Origin: Pyrobaculum ferrireducens
GTDB lineage: Archaea; Thermoproteota; Thermoprotei; Thermoproteales; Thermoproteaceae
Assembly: GCF_000234805.1 (NCBI RefSeq)
Contig: NC_016645.1
Coordinates: 2,084,391 to 2,148,390, forward strand
Reading direction: 5' to 3'
Length of the DNA stretch: 64,000 nt
Below are positions 34,576 to 41,047 of the stretch, one piece after another. A model generated the notes under the pieces. It saw only the letters and a program-made list of their open reading frames with translations. It was not told the origin of the DNA and searched no databases. The position numbers and the translations under genes were made by a program. How positions within the stretch are numbered: the stretch's first letter is position 1; the number at the start of each line of letters is the position of its first letter.

Positions 34576-34603
34576 ATTTTAAATAGGGAATTGGTGTATA
34601 GCC

Positions 34604-35257
34604 ATGGGTTACTACTACTGCGACTTCGACGCGGCGGCGGCGGCGATAGACTCCATGCTGAGCGAGTTGGTCAAGGAGCAGCTGGGGGAGGTGCCCCGGG
34701 GGGAGTTGGAGGCGCTGAGGGAATTTGTATTTAGGGACTTTATGCACTATTTAGCCACGAGGGCTGGTATATACAACTGGGGGAGGTTTTCGGAACAGAA
34801 GGCGCGCTTGCGCCTCTGTATGTATGTAGAGAGGATGTGGGGGAGGCTTTGGGAAATCGCGGCGGAGTGGTTCAACTTGTGGAAGCTTAAGTGGAACCAG
34901 AGGGTGAGGCTTGTCTTCTCAGAGGAGGAGTTTAAGAGGGCTACCCAGTCGGTGAAGTGGAGCGCCGACCTCGACACCGCGTTGAAGAAGATAAACCTCA
35001 CCGAACTGCGGCTGTTCGTCATCGCCAACCTCGTGAGGAACGGGGAGGTGGCCGGGGTGGAGCAGATAGCCGACTACATAATTAGAGACGAGCTAAACGC
35101 CATTGTGGAGAGGTACGGCGCCGAGAAGGCCGTGGATATGTATAAAAGCGGCAAGCTAGCCGCGAGAATCCTCGAGAGGATATCAGCGTTGAGGAAGATG
35201 ACGGATCCCGTCCTCCTCCTGAAGTTCGACTTCAGCAGAGTCCAGCACCCCCCCTAG
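34604..35257 (+). CDS. Conserved hypothetical helical protein
   Basis: A 217-residue, almost entirely alpha-helical, soluble protein with no motif I recognise. Trp- and Arg-rich helices occupy residues 60-110 (YVERMWGRLWEIAAEWFNLW), and a second helical half (LRLFVIANLVRNGEVAGVEQI) could be a DNA- or protein-binding bundle. Start ATG 34604 is leaderless, 24 bp after TTTTAAATA. That promoter is part of the sequence duplicated from downstream of truA, suggesting that this gene once followed truA directly. It converges with the next gene with no gap. Confidence 0.6.
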   Translation: MGYYYCDFDAAAAAIDSMLSELVKEQLGEVPRGELEALREFVFRDFMHYLATRAGIYNWGRFSEQKARLRLCMYVERMWGRLWEIAAEWFNLWKLKWNQRVRLVFSEEEFKRATQSVKWSADLDTALKKINLTELRLFVIANLVRNGEVAGVEQIADYIIRDELNAIVERYGAEKAVDMYKSGKLAARILERISALRKMTDPVLLLKFDFSRVQHPP

Positions 35258-35737
35258 TCATCTAATAAAGATCTTCGTCTCCTTCGACACGTATGCGGGC
35301 TCCCTCGGCGAAATCTCCCTCACCAGGAGCTTAACCCAGCTCCCGTCCTCCGCCTGTACAAAACCTGTGAAGTTTGTAAATACCGGCACCCTGTAGACAA
35401 TCATGAGGTTGACGAGCTTCATTAGCTGGTCGGCGTCCAGCGCCCTGGCCGCCTCCACCCCCATAGCCACAGATCCCGCCTCGTATACCCTGCTCAGCCT
35501 CTTAATCAACACAGTTCTGAAGCCGCTCACCGCCATGTAGACGTCCACCGTAAGCAACAGCCCCGCCTTGACCGTCTCAACCACCTCCACTACCCGGGCC
35601 GAGGAGACCCCGGCCTTGCTCTCAATCCGCAAGCCGTCGCCCACCCTCACCCCCAGCGCCCTGGCGAGGTCCACCCCCAGCCAGGCCTTGAACCCCACCT
35701 CCTCGGTATAGCCGTAGAGCCTCGCAACGGCGTACAT
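35258..35737 (-). CDS. Conserved hypothetical protein with possible double-psi beta-barrel start
   Basis: A 159-residue protein. Residues 1-60 (FKAWLGVDLARALGVRVGDG, LRIESKAGVSSARVVEVVE) recall the N-terminal double-psi barrel of Cdc48/VAT (the LGVxxGDxVxI pattern), but there is no ATPase domain. The second half is mixed alpha/beta. Function is unknown; a substrate- or nucleic-acid-binding adaptor is possible. Start ATG 35737 is 26 bp from a TATA box near 35763, which in the other direction points to the candidate RNA at 35790. It abuts the end of the preceding convergent gene. Confidence 0.55.
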   Translation of the reverse strand: MYAVARLYGYTEEVGFKAWLGVDLARALGVRVGDGLRIESKAGVSSARVVEVVETVKAGLLLTVDVYMAVSGFRTVLIKRLSRVYEAGSVAMGVEAARALDADQLMKLVNLMIVYRVPVFTNFTGFVQAEDGSWVKLLVREISPREPAYVSKETKIFIR

Positions 35738-35789
35738 CGCGACAGCTTTTCAAAACCCAAATATAAGCTTAATGAATATATCAACAAGA

Positions 35790-35853
35790 AAGGCGGGGCG
35801 CAGACGCCTACGGTAAGCCTCTGTTACATACGTCCCTGCATCTGCGCCACATA
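35790..35853 (+). ncRNA. Candidate H/ACA-like guide RNA
   Basis: An 8-bp stem GGCGCAGA (35797-35804) / TCTGCGCC (35841-35848) is followed immediately by ACA (35849-35851) and three-base-scale 3' sequence. The 36-nt interior can form an upper stem GTAA/TTAC, leaving internal loop sequence that could act as a pseudouridylation pocket. The total of about 64 nt fits an archaeal single-hairpin H/ACA RNA. A TATA box AATATAAG near 35763 predicts a start at about 35788. No target was checked. Confidence 0.4.
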
Positions 35854-35902
35854 GCGGCGGGTAGCCGCTTAACATGTTTTTAAGAGGTGTCCACCTCCCG
35901 CC

Positions 35903-36664
35903 GTGTTTTTCCTCGTGGGGGTCGGGCCGGGGCCCGGCTACATTACGGAGGTAGCGGCTAGAATTATACGGGAGGCCGACTGCGTCTTTTACGAAGACTA
36001 CACCGGTCCTCTCGACGTGGAGGGGCTGAGGAGGGTGGCCAGGTCTGAGCCTGTGCGGCTCACCCGCCGCGACTTGGAGGAGGAGTCTGGTAGGAAAATT
36101 TTCGAGTGCCTGAGAGAAGGCCGCCGGGCTGTGCTGGTCACCGCCGGCGACCCCGCCCTCGCCACGGCGCACAGCGCCTTGGTGGCCCTCGCCAGGTCAA
36201 GGGGTTACCGGGCGGAGGTGGTGCCCGGGGTGTCTATCATATGCGCCGCCTTCTCCGTCAGCTGCCTGTCGATATACAAGATGGGGGGTGTGGCCACCGT
36301 GACGTACCCAAGAGGCGGCGTCTACTCCACAAGGCCCTACGAGCTGGTGGAGCAAAACCTGAAGCGGGGCTTCCACACCCTCCTCCTACTCGACGTCAGA
36401 GAAGACGGCGCGTTCATGCCGCCTAGAGACGCCGCCGCGGTGTTGATGCAGCTAGAGGAGCGGGAGAGGCGCGGCGTCTTCACCCCCGCTCTGCCGGTGG
36501 TTGTGGTGTACCGCCTCGGCTGGGGAGGCTCGGCGCTGTACACCACCCTCGGCGACTTGGCAACCAGCGGCATCGAGGGGCCGGCAGTCGTCATAGTCCC
36601 CTCCCAGCTGAGCCCGGTGGAGAGGGAATGCGTCGAGGGGCTCGCCAGGCGCCAAGCCGTTTAA
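35903..36664 (+). CDS. dphB: Diphthine synthase
   Basis: A 253-residue class III SAM methyltransferase (tetrapyrrole-methylase fold). It trimethylates the modified histidine of translation factor EF-2 in diphthamide synthesis. Signature blocks are FLVGVGPGPGYITEVAARII (residues 3-22), EDYTGPL, VTAGDPALATAHSAL (about 78-92) and VVPGVSII (about 110). Length matches archaeal DphB. Start GTG 35903 is leaderless, 23-24 bp after the TTTTTAA tract at 35876-35883. The downstream gene starts 22 bp later from its own TATA box. Confidence 0.93.
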   Translation: MFFLVGVGPGPGYITEVAARIIREADCVFYEDYTGPLDVEGLRRVARSEPVRLTRRDLEEESGRKIFECLREGRRAVLVTAGDPALATAHSALVALARSRGYRAEVVPGVSIICAAFSVSCLSIYKMGGVATVTYPRGGVYSTRPYELVEQNLKRGFHTLLLLDVREDGAFMPPRDAAAVLMQLEERERRGVFTPALPVVVVYRLGWGGSALYTTLGDLATSGIEGPAVVIVPSQLSPVERECVEGLARRQAV

Positions 36665-36685
36665 ATACCACCTTATGTATATGCC

Positions 36686-37207
36686 GTGGGTGAGGACATA
36701 ACCCCGGTATACGCCCAGGGGTTCTACATCGTGAGCCGCGGCGTGGTTAACATGGTGATTATCTTCGACTACTTGGATAGGGGGCAGTACTACCACAGCC
36801 TGCTTAGACGTGGGGGCGACGCCTTAGCTAGAGAGATTTCTACTGTGTGGGAGAATATGCAGAGGTTTATGGACGAGGAGATTGTGCGAATCAACGGGGA
36901 GAGGGTGAGGCCCGTAATCCACGACGTGTATATCGGCTTGAGGGGGGCGCCGACTAGGCCATACATCACCTTCCTAGGCTCGTTCCCGGCGCCGCTGAGG
37001 GAGGGCGAGAACCTCTACGAGAACTACTACGAGGAGGAGGTGGCTGACTACGACTACGAGGCTGTGTGGGTGTTTCCCCAGGGCGTGGAGGTGATGGAGT
37101 GGCACTTCGGCGGCGAGGTGGAGACCCCCGAGCCCAACATACTAAGAGTCCGCGTGGCGAAGGGCACCAACGTGGGGGGTAGGGAGTATATAAAGTTCAG
37201 GTTATAG
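36686..37207 (+). CDS. Conserved hypothetical protein
   Basis: A 173-residue soluble protein, acidic in its second half (ENYYEEEVADYDYEAVWVF). It has a core of alternating strands (RPVIHDVYIGLRGAPTRPY, ITFLGSFPAPLREG) and no recognised catalytic motif. Start GTG 36686 follows TTTAAATACC (about 36660-36668), so the gene has its own promoter. That box overlaps the dphB stop region. A small helical protein gene follows after 27 bp. Function is unknown. Confidence 0.6.
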   Translation: MGEDITPVYAQGFYIVSRGVVNMVIIFDYLDRGQYYHSLLRRGGDALAREISTVWENMQRFMDEEIVRINGERVRPVIHDVYIGLRGAPTRPYITFLGSFPAPLREGENLYENYYEEEVADYDYEAVWVFPQGVEVMEWHFGGEVETPEPNILRVRVAKGTNVGGREYIKFRL

Positions 37208-37234
37208 ACGGGGAGTACGCACCTCTCCGACTCC

Positions 37235-37612
37235 ATGCTTAAAAAACTACCCAGCTACATAGGTGTGGATGCGTGGTATAGGCTGAGGTATCTCTGGGCT
37301 AGTCTAGTGTTTAGAAACAAGCCCGTAATCCGCAGAGTCAAGCCTGTGGAGGAGCTAATCGACGAAGTCGTGAGGCACTGCCCCAGGCCCTACCGGATGA
37401 TGTGCTTCACAGCGGCGAGGGAACTCAACCTCAGCCTCCCGGCGATAGCCAGCTCCGGCAGAGACGTGCCGACCGCCGTGGCGCTGGCGCTTGAAGACGT
37501 CACCTCGGGAGACGCAGAATTGCCGCGCTTATGGCGTTACATAAAAACAGGCGACCCCGGCACAGACCCGGCGGAGCTGTTAAAAAAGTGGAGAAAGGCA
37601 TTTAAGCCCTGA
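37235..37612 (+). CDS. Conserved hypothetical basic protein
   Basis: A 125-residue basic, helical protein (LPSYIGVDAWYRLRYLWASL, VEELIDEVVRHCPRPYRMMC, then FTAARELNLSLPAIASSGRD). I see no known domain. The distribution of Arg/Lys and Trp suggests nucleic-acid binding, which is a weak inference. It lies in the same direction as the preceding gene after 27 bp, possibly in one transcript, and converges with the KaiC-like gene about 50 bp downstream. Confidence 0.55.
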   Translation: MLKKLPSYIGVDAWYRLRYLWASLVFRNKPVIRRVKPVEELIDEVVRHCPRPYRMMCFTAARELNLSLPAIASSGRDVPTAVALALEDVTSGDAELPRLWRYIKTGDPGTDPAELLKKWRKAFKP

Positions 37613-37662
37613 GGACCTCCAAACTCGCCTCAGTTCTCCAGATCCGGTGCCGGAGCCGCTTT

Positions 37663-38469
37663 TTACGAGATTTTCTCAAGGACTAGGCCCCTCCCGGACT
37701 CTATCCTCACTTTGAAGGCCTTGGTTTCGTGGGCGGTCATTCTCATCTTCTTTATTATCAGCCACCTCCGCACCTCCTTGGCTGTCTCCACCTCGTCCAT
37801 CCACATGTGTATCACCCCGTCGGCGATGTGTTCAAGGCCGAAGCCGTAGGCCTGCCTCGTGGTCGGGGCGTACTGGCTGGTGAGGAGCGCCGTCACGTTG
37901 TCTCGGTGGGTGGCTATCTTCAGCTGGTAGCTGTACTTCCTAGCCATGACGGGCTTATCCACCCAGAAGGCCGACATGGAGTCGATGACGAGCCTCACGT
38001 GCCGCTCCGGCGTGCCCCTCTCCCCCGCCACGGCTAGTATCTTATAGGCCTCGTTGATGGCCTCGATAAGGGTGTCGATGGAGAGGGCGGCGTAGCGCCT
38101 AACCTTCTCCGGGCTCTCCTCCCTGGCCCTCTCGGTGAGTTGTCTAGCCACCTTCAAAAGTCCGAATATATCGATCACCACGATCTCGGGTAGCTCCTCC
38201 GGCTCCTTCCTCCACGCGATGTTGTAGGCGGCGTACTGGGCTAAGTCCATGCCCAGCTGCTTGGCCTGCTCCATGACGTCTCTAAACTCCTGCTCTGTGG
38301 TGACGTAGACCACGGGGTCGCCGGCCCTCAGCCCCGCATATGCGAAGTGGATGCATAGAATAGATTTGCCCACCCCCGGCTCCCCCGTGGCCACCACCCA
38401 GGAGCCCTGGGGTATGCCCCCCTCCAGCGCTCTGTCCAGCTCCTCCACACCCGTGGAAATCCTCTTCAC
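37663..38469 (-). CDS. KaiC/RadA-like RecA-superfamily ATPase, single domain
   Basis: A 268-residue ATPase. It begins VKRISTGVEELDRALEGGIP, the usual start of KaiC-like proteins. Walker A is TGEPGVGKS (about 29-37), and FAYAGLRAGDPVVYVTTEQE and the Walker B-like VRLVIDSMSAFW follow. The last domain segment (WLIIKKMRMTAHETKAFKV) matches the KaiC C-terminus. Archaeal single-domain KaiC-like proteins are thought to act in signalling or regulation, with few tested. The longer frame to 38676 would overlap the divergent gene; GTG 38469 is preferred, 22.5 bp from the central TTTAAA. Confidence 0.85.
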   Translation of the reverse strand: MKRISTGVEELDRALEGGIPQGSWVVATGEPGVGKSILCIHFAYAGLRAGDPVVYVTTEQEFRDVMEQAKQLGMDLAQYAAYNIAWRKEPEELPEIVVIDIFGLLKVARQLTERAREESPEKVRRYAALSIDTLIEAINEAYKILAVAGERGTPERHVRLVIDSMSAFWVDKPVMARKYSYQLKIATHRDNVTALLTSQYAPTTRQAYGFGLEHIADGVIHMWMDEVETAKEVRRWLIIKKMRMTAHETKAFKVRIESGRGLVLEKIS

Positions 38470-38488
38470 AGGTACACCCTTGTTAGTG

Positions 38489-38494
38489 TTTAAA
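38489..38494. promoter_or_regulatory. Shared divergent TATA box (TTTAAA)
   Basis: This self-complementary TTTAAA is centred at 38491.5, between GTG 38469 on the minus strand and ATG 38515 on the plus strand, about 23 bp from both. One TATA box may serve two leaderless genes. Confidence 0.55.
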
Positions 38495-38514
38495 AAGGAG
38501 TTTAAGGAAATGCC

Positions 38515-38817
38515 ATGGCTAAGATGGTTGTAAGCCTCTCGGTAGTCCCCCTGGGCACCGGCACCCCGAGCCTGTCTAAATACGTGGCGAGGGTAACCGA
38601 GGTCATAAAGACGTCTGGATTTAGGTACAGGACGGGGGCCGGCTTCACCGACATAGAGCTCGACAGCTACCAGCAACTCGCAAACCTCCTCGAGAATATT
38701 GAAAAGACGCTGACTGACATGGGCGTGCAGAGGATATCTATCACGATCAAAATCGACCGCCGGCTCGACAAGGAGCTACACATCGAGGAGAAGATAGCTA
38801 AGGCCGAAGGTTTATAA
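38515..38817 (+). CDS. MTH1187/YkoF-like (UPF0045) thiamine-binding family protein
   Basis: A 100-residue protein with a ferredoxin-like fold. VVSLSVVPLGTGTPSLSKYV and the later YRTGAGFTDIEL match the MTH1187 family. Members form tetramers and several bind thiamine or a related ligand, perhaps serving as sensors or carriers. I infer no enzymatic role. The gene is divergent to a KaiC-like ATPase through a shared TATA box, which suggests co-regulation. Its final codons lie in a perfect palindrome AGGTTTATAAACCT (38808-38821) that may be the promoter of a downstream RNA. Confidence 0.82.
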   Translation: MAKMVVSLSVVPLGTGTPSLSKYVARVTEVIKTSGFRYRTGAGFTDIELDSYQQLANLLENIEKTLTDMGVQRISITIKIDRRLDKELHIEEKIAKAEGL

Positions 38818-38839
38818 ACCTGGGCGTACTCCAAGGAGG

Positions 38840-38893
38840 CAGGATCGGCCCCGGAGACGGCCCGCCGGGCCGCCGGTGATAGGGGCTCCGGCT
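38840..38893 (+). ncRNA. Candidate GC-rich structured RNA
   Basis: About 25 bp after TTTATAAA (in the palindrome 38808-38821) begins a GC-rich stretch. It can fold as an outer stem CCGGAG (38851-38856) / CTCCGG (38886-38891) enclosing the hairpin GGCCC-GCC-GGGCC (38859-38871). It ends at the stop of the convergent mazG-like gene. No box C/D or ACA element is clear; it may be only a terminator-like structure. Confidence 0.3.
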
Positions 38894-39233
38894 AAAACCT
38901 CCTCCTATTCTTTTCAAGCTTTTCGAAATAGGCCTTCTCGAGATCTACCCCCAGGAGCCCGGCTATGGTGAGCGTGTAGATAAACACGTCTGTCAACTCC
39001 TCGACGAGGGCGTCCCGCACGTCGCTTAGCTTCACGTCGCCGTGTCCATACACGGCGCTTCTCACCACCTTCTTCACGAGGTTAGCCGCCTCCCCCACCT
39101 CGCCGGCGAGGGCATTCGTCAAGTACTCAAGCCTCAGCGCCAGATCTCTCTCGTCCTTAACATCCCAAAACCTGGGGAACTTCTCCCTCGAAAAGGCTGT
39201 CTGTATCTCTACAAGCTTGGCGAGGTCCACCAA
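38892..39233 (-). CDS. MazG-like nucleotide pyrophosphohydrolase
   Basis: A 113-residue all-alpha NTP pyrophosphatase of the MazG/dUTPase-like superfamily, which hydrolyses NTPs to NMP and pyrophosphate. The metal-binding signature is visible: EVGEAANLVKK (ExxE, about 45-55), then EELTDVFIYTL (ExxD, about 80-90). Length equals a single-domain MazG protein. House-cleaning of damaged nucleotides is the usual role. The gene is divergent to the FHA gene, with about 78 bp between the start codons. Confidence 0.85.
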   Translation of the reverse strand: MVDLAKLVEIQTAFSREKFPRFWDVKDERDLALRLEYLTNALAGEVGEAANLVKKVVRSAVYGHGDVKLSDVRDALVEELTDVFIYTLTIAGLLGVDLEKAYFEKLEKNRRRF

Positions 39234-39311
39234 GTATACGCCGCGGCGGCGTATATATCAGGGACGTTGCAAAATAAGTAATGGCCAAAAAATACGCACG
39301 CCGCCGCCTTC

Positions 39312-39623
39312 ATGGAGATCTACACCGTAGAGATCTACCCCCAGTACCTCCTTCTGAAGACGAGAGACGGGAGGGCGACCTACAAAGTAGACGGCTACAG
39401 AGTGTTTGGGAGGGGTGACTTCATGTGGCATCCCCACAGCATATACATATCACGCCGCCACTTTGCCGTGGGGCGCCAGGGCGGGGGATACTTCATAGAG
39501 GATCTGGGGAGCACCAACGGGACTTTTGTAAACGGGGTAGACATCAGAGGCGTGGGACGCGTCGATATTAAGCCCGGAGATGTTATAAACGTGGCCAACG
39601 TGGTAGAGCTATTGGTAGACTAG
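39312..39623 (+). CDS. Stand-alone FHA-domain protein
   Basis: A 103-residue protein that is essentially one forkhead-associated domain. The phosphothreonine-binding residues are visible: FGRGD (Arg, about residue 34), SIYISRRHF (Ser and His, about 43-51) and DLGSTNGTFVNG (Asn, about 66-77). FHA domains bind phosphothreonine peptides, implying Ser/Thr kinase signalling in this archaeon. No kinase or phosphatase gene is adjacent. Start ATG 39312. The gene is followed by the degenerate protease region. Confidence 0.9.
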   Translation: MEIYTVEIYPQYLLLKTRDGRATYKVDGYRVFGRGDFMWHPHSIYISRRHFAVGRQGGGYFIEDLGSTNGTFVNGVDIRGVGRVDIKPGDVINVANVVELLVD

Positions 39624-39711
39624 CATTTAGTTTATTTAACTCCGGGGGCCGGCATGCCTATCTTAAGATTTCGGCGAGTTTTTCTGCGCATAAAGTCCTC
39701 AATCTCAGATA

Positions 39712-40266
39712 GTGGCTTATCATCAATTCTCTCAAGGCGAATTCCGATCCCAGCAACGTTATGTGTCTGTGTTTGCCGCTGTGGCGTTGCCGGTTGCCGC
39801 CGGGGCTGGGCCTGATCCTCTAAGCGGCGTGGATGTGTCTGGGAAGGCTGTTAACTACGTTGGGGGCCGCACGACGCCTCGGGGTAGGATCGCGGCTCTT
39901 TCCCACTACGACGTGTTGAAGACTACTGAGCCGCTGACGTGTTCAGACGGCGCCGCCAACTTCACATGTCTACTCTCCAAGACAGAGACAGTGGCTAAGG
40001 CTGGCGCCACGTCGGATATCACAGAGGGGCGATTAGAGAGCCATTACGTAGGTGTTGGCTACGGTAATGTTAAAGTCTTGGGCTTATTAAAAGCCCATAT
40101 GAGATGCCGAGATGGTGACAACGGCTCGCCTGTGTACAGAAGAGGGTGGCCAATCGGATTCAATAGTGTTAAGATTTATGCTTACGGCGTTGTGTCAGGC
40201 GCCTATGGTTATGTGTGCTTCTTTAGCTCACTTATAGCGCACCATCTGTATGTTAAATATGCGTAA
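39712..40266 (+). CDS. Degenerate chymotrypsin-like (S1) peptidase, N-terminally truncated
   Basis: A 184-codon frame that resembles the C-terminal two-thirds of an S1/streptogrisin-type serine protease. TVAKAGATSDITEGRLES equals the strand block before the active site, and CRDGDNGSPVYR equals the catalytic CxxGDSGGPV block, followed by a YGVVSGAYGYV strand. The part with the catalytic His is absent, and the catalytic Ser of GDSGG is Asn here (GDNGS). It starts with a GTG within a stretch lacking a clear promoter. It is most likely a decaying gene or an inactive binding protein. It overlaps the next gene by 17 bp. Confidence 0.5.
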   Translation: MAYHQFSQGEFRSQQRYVSVFAAVALPVAAGAGPDPLSGVDVSGKAVNYVGGRTTPRGRIAALSHYDVLKTTEPLTCSDGAANFTCLLSKTETVAKAGATSDITEGRLESHYVGVGYGNVKVLGLLKAHMRCRDGDNGSPVYRRGWPIGFNSVKIYAYGVVSGAYGYVCFFSSLIAHHLYVKYA

Positions 40267-41008
40267 AAAATATTTTGTTGTTACACTAATTTTGATTTTT
40301 CTATTAATAAGTTATATCTATGGCTATGACCCGTTTTGGTTTTTCCATAGTTATATTCATAACCTGTATATGACTCTCCATATTTTATATATTAATTTAT
40401 TTGTTAATGAAAAAGATGTGTGTTTTGTGAATTTTGATGTGTCCTGTACATCTGTGGGCAATATATCTGGTGTCGTGTATGGCCCTTGTGAGTACGGCGG
40501 TGTGGTTGAGGCCCCGCGCCCAGTGGAGGCGCGGAATTTCAGGTGCGTAGCCGCTGGGCGTGTTGGCAATAAGACGGCGGTGGTGTTTGTAGGTAAAGTA
40601 GTCACCGGCTATCCAGATCCCGAGGCGCCGTTTGACCTGCACCTAAAACAGCTTTGCGCCAACAAGAGGGGGTTCTACGCCTTCCCGCTTGCGCTTGTTG
40701 GCTACGACGCCGTGTATGTGATATACCCCGAGGACGGCGTGGGCTACCTCACCTTTGCCTACAACTATATGTGGTTTAACCATACCCACTTCCTCTTCAC
40801 CAGCGACGGTGTCTATGTGAAGGCCTTGCTTACACTCCCCGTGTCTAACAGATCCGTGGCTCTCGAAACGGGGGTCAAGACTGAGGTTATGGGCCAGGTG
40901 TTGAGAAACTGCGCTTATAGGTTGCTGGTGCCGAATTTCGACATGGCTAAGCTAAAAGTAGGCGCGCCGCTTTACAACACTTCTGGGTTCTACATAAAGG
41001 TGGGGTGA
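40250..41008 (+). CDS. Exported protein of unknown function
   Basis: A 252-residue protein with a strong N-terminal signal anchor (YFVVTLILIFLLISYIYGY, residues 8-26). The rest is exported and Tyr/Phe-rich, with seven Cys (including DVSCTSVG, GPCEYGG, FRCVAAG, QLCANKRG, RNCAYRLL), suggesting disulfides, and several NxT/S sites. No family is recognised. The first 200 bp are markedly AT-rich relative to neighbours, as is the preceding region, hinting at recent acquisition. It overlaps the degenerate protease gene by 17 bp and converges with mqnE 40 bp downstream. Confidence 0.6.
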   Translation: MLNMRKKYFVVTLILIFLLISYIYGYDPFWFFHSYIHNLYMTLHILYINLFVNEKDVCFVNFDVSCTSVGNISGVVYGPCEYGGVVEAPRPVEARNFRCVAAGRVGNKTAVVFVGKVVTGYPDPEAPFDLHLKQLCANKRGFYAFPLALVGYDAVYVIYPEDGVGYLTFAYNYMWFNHTHFLFTSDGVYVKALLTLPVSNRSVALETGVKTEVMGQVLRNCAYRLLVPNFDMAKLKVGAPLYNTSGFYIKVG

Positions 41009-41047
41009 GGCGCCGCCGAGGCTCTGCGGAGAGGTTCGGAGGGCGGT

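Noticed and set aside
38470-38676. N-terminal extension of the KaiC-like ATPase
   Set aside because: It would overlap the divergent MTH1187-family gene and its promoter. The family sequence starts at VKRISTGVEELD.
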